Of a stretch of 64,000 nucleotides of DNA, positions 29,362 to 38,027 are shown in pieces. Each line of letters begins with the position of its first letter. Position 1 is the stretch's first letter. This DNA comes from Luteimonas galliterrae. GTDB lineage: Bacteria > Pseudomonadota > Gammaproteobacteria > Xanthomonadales > Xanthomonadaceae. The stretch spans positions 1 through 64,000 of the forward strand of contig NZ_JAMBEP010000001.1 of NCBI RefSeq assembly GCF_023374055.1, read 5' to 3'. A program made the translations under genes and the position numbers. Below the pieces are notes generated by a model. That model saw nothing but the letters and a program-made list of their open reading frames with translations, was not told the DNA's origin and did no database searches.

Positions 29362-29433
29362 CCGTCATCCCGGCGAACGCCGGGATCCAGGGATCGTCGC
29401 GGTTTTGGATACCGGCCTTCGCCAGGATGACGG
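29362..29433. repeat. CCGTCATCCCGGCGAACGCCGGGATCCAGG repeat
   Basis: A palindromic unit plus a distant inverted end (CGCCAGGATGACGG) lies between dxs and the upstream minus-strand gene. The same family occurs at 20244, 46334, 49661 and 62980. Confidence 0.7.
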
Positions 29434-29483
29434 CTACGCTATCGGCAACCGCTTTTATCCACGACGGAAAGCTTCCGTCGGCC

Positions 29484-30560
29484 TCAACGGCCGCGCAAAC
29501 GCCCGAACAGGCTGCCGGATTTGGCCGGTTCGGCGGGCTCCGGCGGAAGCTCCGGCACGAACTCGGCGAACCCGGTCGTAAGGTTGGCATTGACGAAATC
29601 CGCGACGTCGGCCTTGGGCACGCCGCTGGCGGCCGCGATCTCATCCAGCGTGGCCGGCCCTTTCATCATCGCCGTGGCGATGCGGAAGTGCTTGGGGAAC
29701 TCGCGTTCGGTCTGCGGCCATTTGTTCAGGCGGTAGCGACCGGCCGGATCGTAGCCGGGCAGCAGTTCTCCCTTGCCGGCCAGCAGGCCGCCGTACCACT
29801 GCAGGCGGGCCAGCGGTTGCGGTTCGCCGGCAGCGGCGGCTTCGCGGGTCCATGCGGCCGCGTCGATCGCATCGAAATCGGCCAGACGTACCGTGCCTTC
29901 GAAATAGCCCGCCAGCGGCTTGAGCGTGGCCGGGCCGTGGTATTGGCGGGCCTGCGGATCGATCAGCAGGTTGGGACCCGCGGCGCGCCGGTAGCGCAGC
30001 CTCTGTTGCAGGGCGTTCGGGGCCAGCCAGTCGGCGAAGACCGGATCGCGATCGGGCAGCGAGGGCGCCGCGGCAGGCTGGGGTGCGATCGCCGGTTCTT
30101 GGGGCACCGGAGGCGCTTGGATCGCGGGCCTGGCGTCTTCTTCCGGCAGCAGATCCTGCGGTGCCGGCGCATCGGTGAGGCCCGATGGAACGGCGGCCGC
30201 CGTCGGCGTCGGGGCGGGAGCGGGCGGCGGCGCGACCGCAGCCGTCTCAACGCCTGCTTTTTCGGCGATTTCGTGCAGCAGCCGATCCACGCTGATCGAG
30301 TCGAACGGGCGTCCCAGGCGGAAATCGGCCTGCGTGCGCGGCGCCGAGGTCAGCCCGATCACGGTTTTGCCCGCGCCATGCAGGCGCAGCCAGCTCATCG
30401 GGCCGTACATGCTGTCCATGTCGACCACCACGTAATCGGCGTCGGCTTCCGGCGTCAGGTTGAAACGGCTGCCTACCGCGGCATTGGCCTGCTTGAAGGC
30501 CGCTTGCAGCGCGGCTTCCGTGGCGGGGTCCATACCGGTAAGGCCGAGGGTGAGGGGCAT
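29484..30560 (-). CDS. Conserved-looking protein of unknown function with receiver-like N-terminus and Pro/Ala linker
   Basis: The 358-residue protein has three parts. Residues 1-100 resemble a small alpha/beta domain (ADYVVVDMDSMYGPM, GKTVIGLTSAPRTQADFRLGRPF). Residues 105-170 are a Pro/Ala-rich linker. The C-terminal 190 residues contain LNKWPQTEREFPKHFRIATAMMKG and a small helical segment (GPATLDEIAAASGVPKADVADFVN) that looks like a winged-helix or DprA-type end. No signal peptide or membrane segment is seen. I do not recognise a named family and give no function. Confidence 0.7.
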   Translation of the reverse strand: MPLTLGLTGMDPATEAALQAAFKQANAAVGSRFNLTPEADADYVVVDMDSMYGPMSWLRLHGAGKTVIGLTSAPRTQADFRLGRPFDSISVDRLLHEIAEKAGVETAAVAPPPAPAPTPTAAAVPSGLTDAPAPQDLLPEEDARPAIQAPPVPQEPAIAPQPAAAPSLPDRDPVFADWLAPNALQQRLRYRRAAGPNLLIDPQARQYHGPATLKPLAGYFEGTVRLADFDAIDAAAWTREAAAAGEPQPLARLQWYGGLLAGKGELLPGYDPAGRYRLNKWPQTEREFPKHFRIATAMMKGPATLDEIAAASGVPKADVADFVNANLTTGFAEFVPELPPEPAEPAKSGSLFGRLRGR

Positions 30561-30687
30561 CGTCGAGGATAGGGTGGAAAGGCCCTAAGTGTTGTCAACG
30601 ATCGCCGGTCAGTCAACGGAAATCCGACATTAACGCGACGATTTGGATTTTTTGCCGCTGCGCAGGCCGGATTTCAAATTTTTGTGA

Positions 30688-30716
30688 CGCGCAACGTCCT
30701 TTATAGACGTTGCGCG
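30688..30716. repeat. Isolated perfect inverted repeat
   Basis: CGCGCAACGTC, loop CTTTATA, GACGTTGCGCG gives 11-bp arms just downstream of the Cys-rich peptide gene. No T-run follows on either strand, so it is a hairpin or protein-binding site rather than a typical terminator. Confidence 0.6.
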
Positions 30717-30732
30717 CAAGACCTCGCGATTT

Positions 30733-31032
30733 TCAGGATGTCGGCGGAGGCGGGTTGCTGATCACAGTGCAGCATTTCCAGAACAGATTCGGTTGGCCAA
30801 CGCAGAAGGGACAAGCTTTCCCGCTTGGACACTTCATCGTGACGCACGATCTGTTCGGCTTCGAAGCGTCGCAGGCCTTCTTGCCGAATCTTTCGAGATC
30901 GAGCGAATCCGCTTCGGATGCCGGGTGTTCCGCAATCGCGGATATATCGGCGTCTTTCGCAGCGGCGGCCATCGAAATCCCCCAACACGATACGCAAACC
31001 AGTACTAAAAATATCAAGAGCGGGCGTTTCAT
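30733..31032 (-). CDS. Small cysteine-rich exported protein
   Basis: The 99-residue product has an N-terminal signal (MKRPLLIFLVLVCVSCWGIS...AAAA). The last 50 residues carry seven cysteines (KKAC, NRSC, MKC, KAC, PFC and KCC). The tail is PPPPTS. ATGGAGACGGAAGC before the start supplies a good ribosome-binding site. The odd number of cysteines suggests disulfides plus one free thiol or a metal site. I do not recognise the family. Its DNA is more AT-rich than the neighbours. Confidence 0.7.
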   Translation of the reverse strand: MKRPLLIFLVLVCVSCWGISMAAAAKDADISAIAEHPASEADSLDLERFGKKACDASKPNRSCVTMKCPSGKACPFCVGQPNLFWKCCTVISNPPPPTS

Positions 31033-31460
31033 GCTTCCGTCTCCATTGGCTGGGAATAGCCTGAATTACAGACGGAGACCCGTAAGAAAAGAGACCAAGC
31101 AGCTGCGCGCATCGCTGCGGCTGTTAGCCTGCAGAAACGGAGAGACCATTGACAAGTCTTCGCTAAATATTCTGCAAAGTGCTTGTTACGAAATCGGGGC
31201 TTGAGCTTGGGCGCAATTGGTCTTGTCTGGGCACTGTATGCATCCGGAGCTTGATGTGTACGGTGGCTAGAATCTTGTAGAAACAGCCGGCGGCTGCCGC
31301 GCTCTTGCACTCGGCTCGGGCGGATGCCGGCAAGGCGATCTCAACCACGGTCGGCATGCCGGGAAAAAGAGGATGTGGCGGCCGACACGGACGCGCACGG
31401 CCTCACGCATTGGTGGCGGCTGTTGGTCTGGTCAGTGCGGAAGGCGGTTATGCCGTGCTT
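31033..31460. other. Intergenic region, nothing convincing seen
   Basis: This 428-base stretch between two minus-strand genes has no frame with a family match or a plausible start, and no repeat of the families found elsewhere. Its first half is AT-rich like the Cys-rich gene, the second half GC-rich. It probably holds the promoter of the Cys-rich gene. Confidence 0.5.
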
Positions 31461-32165
31461 TCACTGCCGCATCCGCGAACGCGGCCGCTTGGGCAGATGG
31501 CTCTTCAGGAACGCCATCTGGTCGGCCAGGATGTTGCGGTTGCTCAGGATCAGGTGCTCGATCCAGCTCGGCCGGTACGGCACCGCCAGCAACGGCATGC
31601 TGGCCTGCTGCGGCGTGCGTCCGCCCTTGCGCGAATTGCAGTGGAAGCAGGCCGCGACTACGTTCTCCCACACGTCGCGTCCGCCCTTGGACAGCGGCAT
31701 CACATGGTCGCGGGTGAGCTGCTGGCGGTGGAAGTCGCGGCCGCAGTACAGGCACAAGTGCTCGTCGCGCGCGAACAGCGCGGCATTGGTGAGCGCGGGC
31801 GTGGGATCCAGCGCATGCGCGCGCGCATGGCCGCGCGCGGCCACGATCGGGTGCAGGTCGACCGTGCTGCGTTCGCCGGTCAGCCGGCAGATGCCGCCGT
31901 GCACGGTCAGGCAGGGGTCGCCCAGCGTCCAGGCGACCGCGCCGCGCGCGTAGAGGCAGGTGGCGTCCTGCCAACTCATCCAGTCGAGCACGCGGCCGTG
32001 CGCGTCCAGCGACAGCAGGCGCACGGCGTCCAGGCGCACGGGCATGGCGCTATCGGCGTGGTCGGGAAAATACGGAGGCGCGGCGGGCGGGGCCGGGTCG
32101 CGCTGCTGGTGTCCAGCGAAGGCCCCGGTCCGGACTAGGCGAAGCTTCGCTCTGTCAGGCTCCAT
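31461..32165 (-). CDS. HNH endonuclease family protein
   Basis: The 234-residue frame contains the HNH core: CLYCGRDFHRQQLTRDHVMP, then SKGGRDVWENVVAACFHCNSRKG, with four zinc-type cysteines (CxxC and the pair around FHC). The C-terminus (VPYRPSWIEHLILSNRNILADQM) is conserved in a widespread proteobacterial HNH group of unknown role. The conserved part begins at MPVRLDAVRLL, so the true start may be 32045. A TATAAG -10 box near 32181 would instead place the ATG at 32165 almost at the transcript end. The nuclease fold is secure; the biological role is not. Confidence 0.85.
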   Translation of the reverse strand: MEPDRAKLRLVRTGAFAGHQQRDPAPPAAPPYFPDHADSAMPVRLDAVRLLSLDAHGRVLDWMSWQDATCLYARGAVAWTLGDPCLTVHGGICRLTGERSTVDLHPIVAARGHARAHALDPTPALTNAALFARDEHLCLYCGRDFHRQQLTRDHVMPLSKGGRDVWENVVAACFHCNSRKGGRTPQQASMPLLAVPYRPSWIEHLILSNRNILADQMAFLKSHLPKRPRSRMRQ

Positions 32166-32263
32166 GGGAGTAACAGCTTATACGCCTTTGTTTACTTTTT
32201 GTGTAGACGGCCCTCCCAGGGCCATCGATTCGAGCCTCGCCGTAGAGTCGAGCTCTTGCTTTT

Positions 32264-32412
32264 CCTCCCCCTTTGAAAAAGGGGGATCGAGGGGGATTTG
32301 CTTTTGCTGTTGTCTTTTAAGGGCAAGATCAAGAGCAAATCCCCGTGGCCCCCTTTTTCAAAGGGGGGCAACAGCATAAAAGCAAAAGCTCGCGGCTGAA
32401 GCCGCTCCTACA
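32264..32412. repeat. Paired CCCCCTTTGAAAAAGGGGG element plus half GTAGGAGCGGCTTCAGCC element
   Basis: 32264-32368 holds two inverted arms around TTAAGGGCAAGATCAAGAGC. 32387-32412 is one arm of the AGCTCGCGGCTGAAGCCGCTCC family. They fill the gap before the decarboxylase stop. Confidence 0.8.
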
Positions 32413-32438
32413 AAAAGTGGGCGGGGGAGGGGAGGAAC

Positions 32439-33908
32439 CTAGGCTATGGCGGGATAAGCGGCCACGCGGCGCATCGCCTCCAGGCTGCGTTCGACATCCT
32501 CGTCGGTGGTCGCCCAGCACGACACGCTGATGCGCATCGCCGTGCGGCCCTGCCAGACCGTGCCGCCGCACCAGCAGGTGCCTTCGGCTTGCAGCGCGGC
32601 GATCACCCGTTGCGTGGTGGCCGCGTCGCCGAAATCCACCAGCACCTGGTTCAGCGCGACCTCGTTGAGGATCTCGAAGCCGCTCTCGCGCAAGCCTTCG
32701 GCGAAGCGCCGCGCCTGCCGGCAGTTGCGTTCGATCATTTCCGCGACGCCGCGGCTGCCCAGGCCGCGCAGCGCCGCCCATATCTCGACGCCGCGCGCGC
32801 GCCGCGACAACTCCGGCGTGTAGTCGGAAGGGTTGCGGAATTCGGATGCGGTCGGCAGATATTCCGCCGTGATCGCCATCGCCGCACGCAGCGATTCGGG
32901 ATCGCGCACGAAGGCCAGACCGCTGTCGTAAGGCACGTTCAGCCATTTATGCGCATCGGTCGCCCACGAATCGGCGACGTCGATCCCCTTCACCAGATGC
33001 GCGACGCCGGGCGCCGCCGCGGCCCACAAGCCGAAGGCGCCATCGACATGCAGCCATGCGCCCGTGCCGCCCAGGCGCGCGCCGATTTCGGCAACCGGAT
33101 CGCAGGCGCCGGTGTTCACGTTGCCGACCTGCGCGCAAACGATGGCCGGCCCGGAAATCGCGGGCAGCTTGTCCGCACGCATGCGCCCTTGCGCGTCCAC
33201 CGGCACGCGCACGACGCGATTGCGGCCGAAACCCAGCATGCCCAGCGATTTGATCAATGTGGGATGCGCTTCCTCGCCGACGATCACCGTCACCGGCGGT
33301 GCGCCGAACAGGCCGTCCGCTTCCACGTTCCATCCCGCGCGCTTCAGGACCACGTGCCGCGCCGCCGCCAGCGCAGTGAAATTGGCGACGGTGGCGCCGG
33401 TGACGAAGGCGCCGCCGGTGCCCGGAGGCAGGCCGAGCAGTTCGATCAGCCAGCGCAACGTCACGTCCTCGATCCGCGCAGTGGCCGGCGTGGTCGCATA
33501 CAGCCCGGTGTTCTGGTCCCAGGCGCCCGCCAGCCAGTTCGCCGCCAGCGTGACCGGCAGCGAGCCGCCGATCACGAAGCCGAAGAAGCGCGGACCGGCC
33601 ATGGCCATCGTCGCCGGCGAGCCGTAGCGGTCGAGCTGATCGAGCACCTCGTGCGCGTCGCTGCCGTTCTCCGGCAGCGGCGTGTCGAACGCCGACAGCG
33701 CGGTTACGGCCGCGGGGTCGGGCGCCACGGCGCGCGTGTCGAGGCCTTGCAGATATTGGATCGAACGCCCTGCGGCCTCGCCGAGCAGGTCGCGCATGTG
33801 GTACCTCCAGATTCGTGTGGATGTCGTGCCCGGTACCGCGGCGCCGGGTGCGCGTCCGGCGACGTTCAAAGTATCGGCGAGGATGTTCGGGTGGTCCAAC
33901 GGCGTCAT
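32439..33908 (-). CDS. PLP-dependent aromatic-L-amino-acid-decarboxylase-like enzyme
   Basis: The 489-residue frame belongs to the group II decarboxylase fold. It has GPRFFGFVIGGSLPVTLAANW, the cofactor-stacking region TGATVANFTALAAARH, HVDGAFGLWAAA with the PLP-contacting Asp, and SWATDAHKWLNVPYDSG with the Schiff-base Lys. Substrate cannot be told from sequence; aspartate, tyrosine or tryptophan-type substrates are all possible. Two starts are plausible: 33908 (GAGGATAATTC upstream) and 33797 (TGGAGGTACCAC upstream, giving 452 residues beginning MRDLLGEAAG, which fits the family better). The upstream methyltransferase gene ends 10 bases before 33908 and may be co-transcribed. Confidence 0.88.
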   Translation of the reverse strand: MTPLDHPNILADTLNVAGRAPGAAVPGTTSTRIWRYHMRDLLGEAAGRSIQYLQGLDTRAVAPDPAAVTALSAFDTPLPENGSDAHEVLDQLDRYGSPATMAMAGPRFFGFVIGGSLPVTLAANWLAGAWDQNTGLYATTPATARIEDVTLRWLIELLGLPPGTGGAFVTGATVANFTALAAARHVVLKRAGWNVEADGLFGAPPVTVIVGEEAHPTLIKSLGMLGFGRNRVVRVPVDAQGRMRADKLPAISGPAIVCAQVGNVNTGACDPVAEIGARLGGTGAWLHVDGAFGLWAAAAPGVAHLVKGIDVADSWATDAHKWLNVPYDSGLAFVRDPESLRAAMAITAEYLPTASEFRNPSDYTPELSRRARGVEIWAALRGLGSRGVAEMIERNCRQARRFAEGLRESGFEILNEVALNQVLVDFGDAATTQRVIAALQAEGTCWCGGTVWQGRTAMRISVSCWATTDEDVERSLEAMRRVAAYPAIA

Positions 33909-33918
33909 CGAATTATCC

Positions 33919-34653
33919 TCACGACGGGCGCTTGGGCAGCGGCAGCAGCATGCGCACGCGGCTGCGGTAGTCGCGATAGCTGTCGCCGAAGGCGGCGACC
34001 AAGTCGCGCTCCTCGAGCTGGATCGCCACCAGGATGTAGCCGGTGGTCATGATCGCGAACAGCAGATGACCCAGGCTCATCGTCGGCGCCGCCCAGAACG
34101 CGATCACGAAACCCAGGTACAGCGGATGGCGCACGATGCGGTAGAAGGCGCGGATCACGAACGGCGTTTCCGGATAGGTGCGGTTGCGCGCATGCAGCCA
34201 CACCTGTCGCAGGCCGAACAGGTCGAAATGGCTGATGGCGAACGTGCTGCTCAGCACCAGCAGCCAGCCGACCGCGGCGAGCGCCTGCAATGCGATGCGC
34301 AGGGACGGGGTCTGTACGTCCCAAAGCATCGGCGGCAACGGCCGCCACTGCCAGAACAGCAAGGCCAGCACCAAACTGGACAGCAATACATAAGTGCTGC
34401 GTTCTATCGGCGCCGGCACGATCTTCGTCCACCAACGCTTGAATCCTTGCCGGGCCATGCCGCTGTGCTGCACGGCGAACAGGCCGAGCAGGGCGAGGTC
34501 GATCGCCAGCGCGGTGGCGAAATCGCCGGTAACGCCGCTATCGATGTGCTTGGGCACGCCGATGCCCATCACGAAGCCGATGGCGTAGAGAAAAACGACC
34601 AAAAACAGGGCGTAGCAGACCGCTCCGTAGAGCAATGCGAGTATGCGCGACAT
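33919..34653 (-). CDS. mddA: MddA-like methanethiol S-methyltransferase (ICMT-fold membrane protein)
   Basis: The 244-residue membrane protein has about five to six hydrophobic segments. It contains LFAVQHSGMARQGFKRWWTKIVP, and a C-terminal isoprenylcysteine-methyltransferase-like region RIVRHPLYLGFVIAFWAAP with EERDLVAAFGDSYRDYRSR. These match the MddA group, which methylates methanethiol to dimethylsulfide with S-adenosylmethionine. CCGGAGG precedes the ATG. It is divergent from an AraC regulator, which may control it. The family name rests on recalled motifs; the wider NnrU/ICMT relation is certain. Confidence 0.8.
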   Translation of the reverse strand: MSRILALLYGAVCYALFLVVFLYAIGFVMGIGVPKHIDSGVTGDFATALAIDLALLGLFAVQHSGMARQGFKRWWTKIVPAPIERSTYVLLSSLVLALLFWQWRPLPPMLWDVQTPSLRIALQALAAVGWLLVLSSTFAISHFDLFGLRQVWLHARNRTYPETPFVIRAFYRIVRHPLYLGFVIAFWAAPTMSLGHLLFAIMTTGYILVAIQLEERDLVAAFGDSYRDYRSRVRMLLPLPKRPS

Positions 34654-34770
34654 GGGGGGCGCCTCCGGTTATCAGGATGGATGGAACTTTCGGCCGGACC
34701 GCGACGGCCGGCAATGCCTCAAACTCCCGTTTGTATGCTCGAGACGCCGCGTCAGACGCTGCGGCACGGG

Positions 34771-35775
34771 ATGTCTGCGATGGATGTGCTTTCCGACGTG
34801 TTGAAAGCGGTGCGGCTGAACGGCGCGGTGCTGTTCCGCGGCGAGTTCGGCACGCCCTGGTGCATCGCCGCACGTCCGGAAACCGCGATCGCGGCGCAGT
34901 TGTCGTCGCCAGGCATGCACCTGATTTCCTTCCACGTGGTGCTCGAAGGGCATTTCTGGGCGCGCTTGCCGCCGGCCGATGCGGTCCGCATCGACGCCGG
35001 CGAAGTGCTGGTCGTGCCGCATGGCGACGCATACGTCATCGGCGACGCGCTCGACAACGTTCCGGTGCCCGCGGCGCAGCTGTTCGCCGGCGCTTCGCTG
35101 CCGGACATCAGGAGTTTCCGCTGGGGTTGCGCCGGCGGTGGCGATGTCCGCACCCGCGTGCTGTGCGGCTATCTCAGTTGCGAACGCAATGCGTTCGCGC
35201 CGCTGTTCGCAGCGCTGCCGCGCCTGTTCAAGGTCAGGCTGGGACAGACCGCAGCCGCGCAAACGCTCGACCCGCTGCTGATGTACGCGGAGCAGGAAGT
35301 GCTGTCGCCGCGGCCGGGCGCGGCCGGACTCAAGCTGCGCATGGCGGAACTGATGTTCGTCGAAGCGCTGCGGCGGCACATGGAGGCCTTGCCCGAAGCC
35401 GAATCCGGCTGGCTGGCGGGCCTGCGCGATCCGCTCGTCGGTCGCGCGCTGGCGCTGCTGCACGAGACGCCGCAACGTCGTTGGACTGTAGACGAACTGG
35501 CGCAGGCCGCCGCGACGTCCCGTTCGCGCCTGGCCGAGCGTTTCAAGGACGTGCTCGGCGAGCCGCCGATGCAATACCTGGCCCGCTGGCGCATGCTGCT
35601 GGCGGCGCGTCGCCTGCGCGAAGGCCGCGACAGCGTGGCTACCGTCGCCGAAGCGGTCGGCTACGATTCGCCGGCCGCCTTCCAGCGCGGCTTCGCGCGC
35701 TACATGGGCACCACGCCCGCGCAATGGCGCCGCGGCGTCGACGCGGTCGAAGAACCCGAATGCGGCTTCGGCTGA
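34771..35775 (+). CDS. AraC-family regulator with cupin N-terminus
   Basis: The protein has 334 residues from 34771. The N-terminal cupin begins DVLSDVLKAVRLNGAVLFRGE and continues with VHFR-type strands, SFHVVLEGHFWARL and DAGEVLVVPHGDAYVIGD. The C-terminal double helix-turn-helix is clear: WTVDELAQAAATSRSRLAERFKD and VATVAEAVGYDSPAAFQRGFARYMGTTPAQWRR. In-frame ATG codons at 34714, 34735 and 34780 are alternatives; none has a strong ribosome-binding site. It is divergent from the MddA-like gene. Cupin-AraC proteins of this type often control small redox or detoxification genes next door. Confidence 0.88.
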   Translation: MSAMDVLSDVLKAVRLNGAVLFRGEFGTPWCIAARPETAIAAQLSSPGMHLISFHVVLEGHFWARLPPADAVRIDAGEVLVVPHGDAYVIGDALDNVPVPAAQLFAGASLPDIRSFRWGCAGGGDVRTRVLCGYLSCERNAFAPLFAALPRLFKVRLGQTAAAQTLDPLLMYAEQEVLSPRPGAAGLKLRMAELMFVEALRRHMEALPEAESGWLAGLRDPLVGRALALLHETPQRRWTVDELAQAAATSRSRLAERFKDVLGEPPMQYLARWRMLLAARRLREGRDSVATVAEAVGYDSPAAFQRGFARYMGTTPAQWRRGVDAVEEPECGFG

Positions 35776-36096
35776 CGATGGCCGATCGACGAGCCTGAGT
35801 CCGGCTCCGATGGTGGGCTCTACGCGCATGGCAAGTCCTCTCTATGACACCAACGCTAGAGGGCGCGCATGCCGGACCTACCCTTCGACAGGGTGCGCCA
35901 CTTACTTTCGATGGGCCATGGCGTGTTTGCCCCCAGTCGGCCTAGCGGCGGACGCAGCAAAGAAGCCGTCGCAACCGAGCTTCTGTAGGAGCGGCTTTAG
36001 CCGCGAGCTTTTCCAGATCGCGGCGTTGTGGCCAGCAAGAGCTCGCGGCTAAAGCCGCTCCTACGAAGAGCAGGCCGCAGCCGGTGGACGATTCGA
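35776..36096. repeat. Intergenic region with one paired GTAGGAGCGGCTTTAGCCGCGAGC repeat
   Basis: The element occupies 35985-36064. The first 200 bases hold no plausible gene; a short CTACCCTTCGACAGGG sequence near 35880 is unremarkable. The region separates the AraC gene from the convergent acyl-CoA dehydrogenase gene. Confidence 0.7.
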
Positions 36097-37887
36097 TCAG
36101 CCGCCGAAGCGTTCCGCAGCGAGCGCCATCAGCGGCGCCGTTCCGCTTTCGATCGCGGCCTTGTGCGCCAGCGTGCGCGGCAGCACGCGCGCGAAGTAGA
36201 AACGCGCGGTCTCGCGCTTGGCGGCCTTGAACGCTTCGCTATGCGACGATTTTTCCGCAGCCGCCACGCTGCGCGCCCACCAGTAGGCGAGGGCCAGATA
36301 ACCGGAATAGAACAGGTAGTCGTAAGCCGCGGCGCCGACCTCGTCCGCATCGGCGATCGCGCGCTGGCCGACCGACAGCGTGAGCTTCTGCCATTCGCCG
36401 GCCTTTTCGCGCAGCGGCGCTACGAATTCCTTCAGCGCCTCGTCGTTCTCGTTGTCCTTGCAGAACGAGTCGATCATGCCTAGGAACACGCGCAAGCCCG
36501 CGCCCTGCAGCTGCATCACCTTGCGGCCCATCAAGTCCAGCGCCTGGATGCCGGTGGTGCCTTCGTACAGCGTGGTGATGCGCGCATCGCGCGCGAGCTG
36601 TTCCATGCCGTGCTCGGCGATGTAGCCGTGGCCGCCGAAGCATTGCAGCGCGTGGTAGGTGCATTCCACGCCCCATTCGGTGAGGCAGGCCTTGACGATG
36701 GGCGTGACGAAGCCGAGCAGCGCATCGGCCTGCTTGCGTTCGGCTTCGTCGCCGGCGTGGCCGACCACGTCGACCAGCGTCGCGGCGTGATAGCCCAGCA
36801 GGCGGCCGCCTTCGGTCAGCGCCTTGCAGGTCAGCAGCATGCGGCGCACGTCCGGATGCACGATGATCGGGTCGGCCGGCTTGTCCGGCTGCTTCGCGCC
36901 GCTCAGCGAGCGGCCCTGCAGGCGTTCGCGCGAATAGCGCAGCGCGTTCTGATACGCGCGATCTGCCAGGCCCAAGCCCTGCAGGCCGACGGCGAGGCGC
37001 GCGGTGTTCATCATCGTAAACATCGCCATCAGGCCCTTGTTCGGCTCGCCGATCAGCCAGCCCTGCGCATCGTCGAAATTGATCACGCAGGTCGCCGAGC
37101 CGTGGATGCCCATCTTGTGTTCGATGGCGCCGCAGCGCACGCCGTTGCGCGCCCCGACCACGCCGTCCTTGCCGACCTTGAACTTCGGCACGATGAACAT
37201 CGAAATGCCCTTGCTGCCGGCGGGCGCATCCGGCAGTCGCGCCAACACCAAGTGGATGATGTTGTCGGTGAAGTCGTGCTCGCCGGCGGTGATGAAGATC
37301 TTGGTGCCGGAGATCGAATGGCTGCCGTCGTCGTTCGGCGACGCCTTGGTCTTGAGCATGCCCAGGTCGGTGCCGCAATGCGGCTCGGTGAGGCACATGG
37401 TGCCGGTCCAACTGCCGTCGACCAGCTTTTTCAGGAAGACCTGCTGCTGCCAATCTTCGCCGTGGTGCAGCAACGCCTCGGTCGCGCCATGCGACAGCAA
37501 CGGGAAATTGCCCCAGGCCAGGTTGGCGGCGTCGATCATTTCCTTAAGCGGTATGCCGGCCGCGTGCGGCAGGCCCTGGCCGCCGAACTCCACCGGCGAC
37601 ACCAGGCCGGCCCAACCGCCGTCGACGTACTGCGCGTAGGCCTGCTTGAAACCCGGCGGCGTGGTCACGTCGCCGCTGGCCTTGTCGTATTGGCAGCCGA
37701 CCTCGTCGCCGACGCGGTTGAGCGGGGCCAGCACGGTTTCGTTGAAGCGCGCGCCTTCTTCGAGCACCGCGTCGACGATGTCGCGGCTGGCGTCGGAGAA
37801 ACCGAGCCGCGAAAACAGCGCCTCGGCGCCGAGCACGTCGTACAGGGCGAAACGGATGTCGGCGAGCGGGGCTTTGTAGGTGGTCAT
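36097..37887 (-). CDS. Acyl-CoA dehydrogenase (long, DmdC-like subfamily)
   Basis: The 596-residue flavoenzyme has the N-terminal extension and C-terminal domain of the longer acyl-CoA dehydrogenases. Motifs are GTMCLTEPHCGTDLGMLKTKA for FAD contact, SISGTKIFITAGEHDFTDNI, and DARITTLYEGTTGIQALDLMGRK with the catalytic Glu. CFGGHGYIAEHGMEQLARD is also typical. This branch includes 3-methylmercaptopropionyl-CoA dehydrogenase (DmdC) and broad fatty-acyl-CoA enzymes, so the exact substrate is open. It stands alone, flanked by repeats on both sides. Confidence 0.93.
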   Translation of the reverse strand: MTTYKAPLADIRFALYDVLGAEALFSRLGFSDASRDIVDAVLEEGARFNETVLAPLNRVGDEVGCQYDKASGDVTTPPGFKQAYAQYVDGGWAGLVSPVEFGGQGLPHAAGIPLKEMIDAANLAWGNFPLLSHGATEALLHHGEDWQQQVFLKKLVDGSWTGTMCLTEPHCGTDLGMLKTKASPNDDGSHSISGTKIFITAGEHDFTDNIIHLVLARLPDAPAGSKGISMFIVPKFKVGKDGVVGARNGVRCGAIEHKMGIHGSATCVINFDDAQGWLIGEPNKGLMAMFTMMNTARLAVGLQGLGLADRAYQNALRYSRERLQGRSLSGAKQPDKPADPIIVHPDVRRMLLTCKALTEGGRLLGYHAATLVDVVGHAGDEAERKQADALLGFVTPIVKACLTEWGVECTYHALQCFGGHGYIAEHGMEQLARDARITTLYEGTTGIQALDLMGRKVMQLQGAGLRVFLGMIDSFCKDNENDEALKEFVAPLREKAGEWQKLTLSVGQRAIADADEVGAAAYDYLFYSGYLALAYWWARSVAAAEKSSHSEAFKAAKRETARFYFARVLPRTLAHKAAIESGTAPLMALAAERFGG

Positions 37888-37937
37888 GGCGTTCCGTAGA
37901 AAAAGAGGTTACCCATCGAAAGACGATAGCCGCTTTT

Positions 37938-38017
37938 GTAGGAGCGGCTTCAGCCGCGAGCTCTTGATGTTGCTCTCGCTCTTTCGAGCAAAAGCTCGCG
38001 GCTGAAGCTGCTCCCAC
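37938..38017. repeat. Paired GTAGGAGCGGCTTCAGCCGCGAGC repeat
   Basis: Inverted copies lie between the LEA-type lipoprotein stop (38028) and the acyl-CoA dehydrogenase start. The right arm has diverged (GAAGCTGCTCCCAC). Confidence 0.8.
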
Positions 38018-38027
38018 GAAAAGCCGG

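Noticed and set aside
31033-31460. Plus-strand frames upstream of the HNH gene
   Set aside because: They continue as shadow of the HNH gene and show no family, signal or ribosome-binding site.
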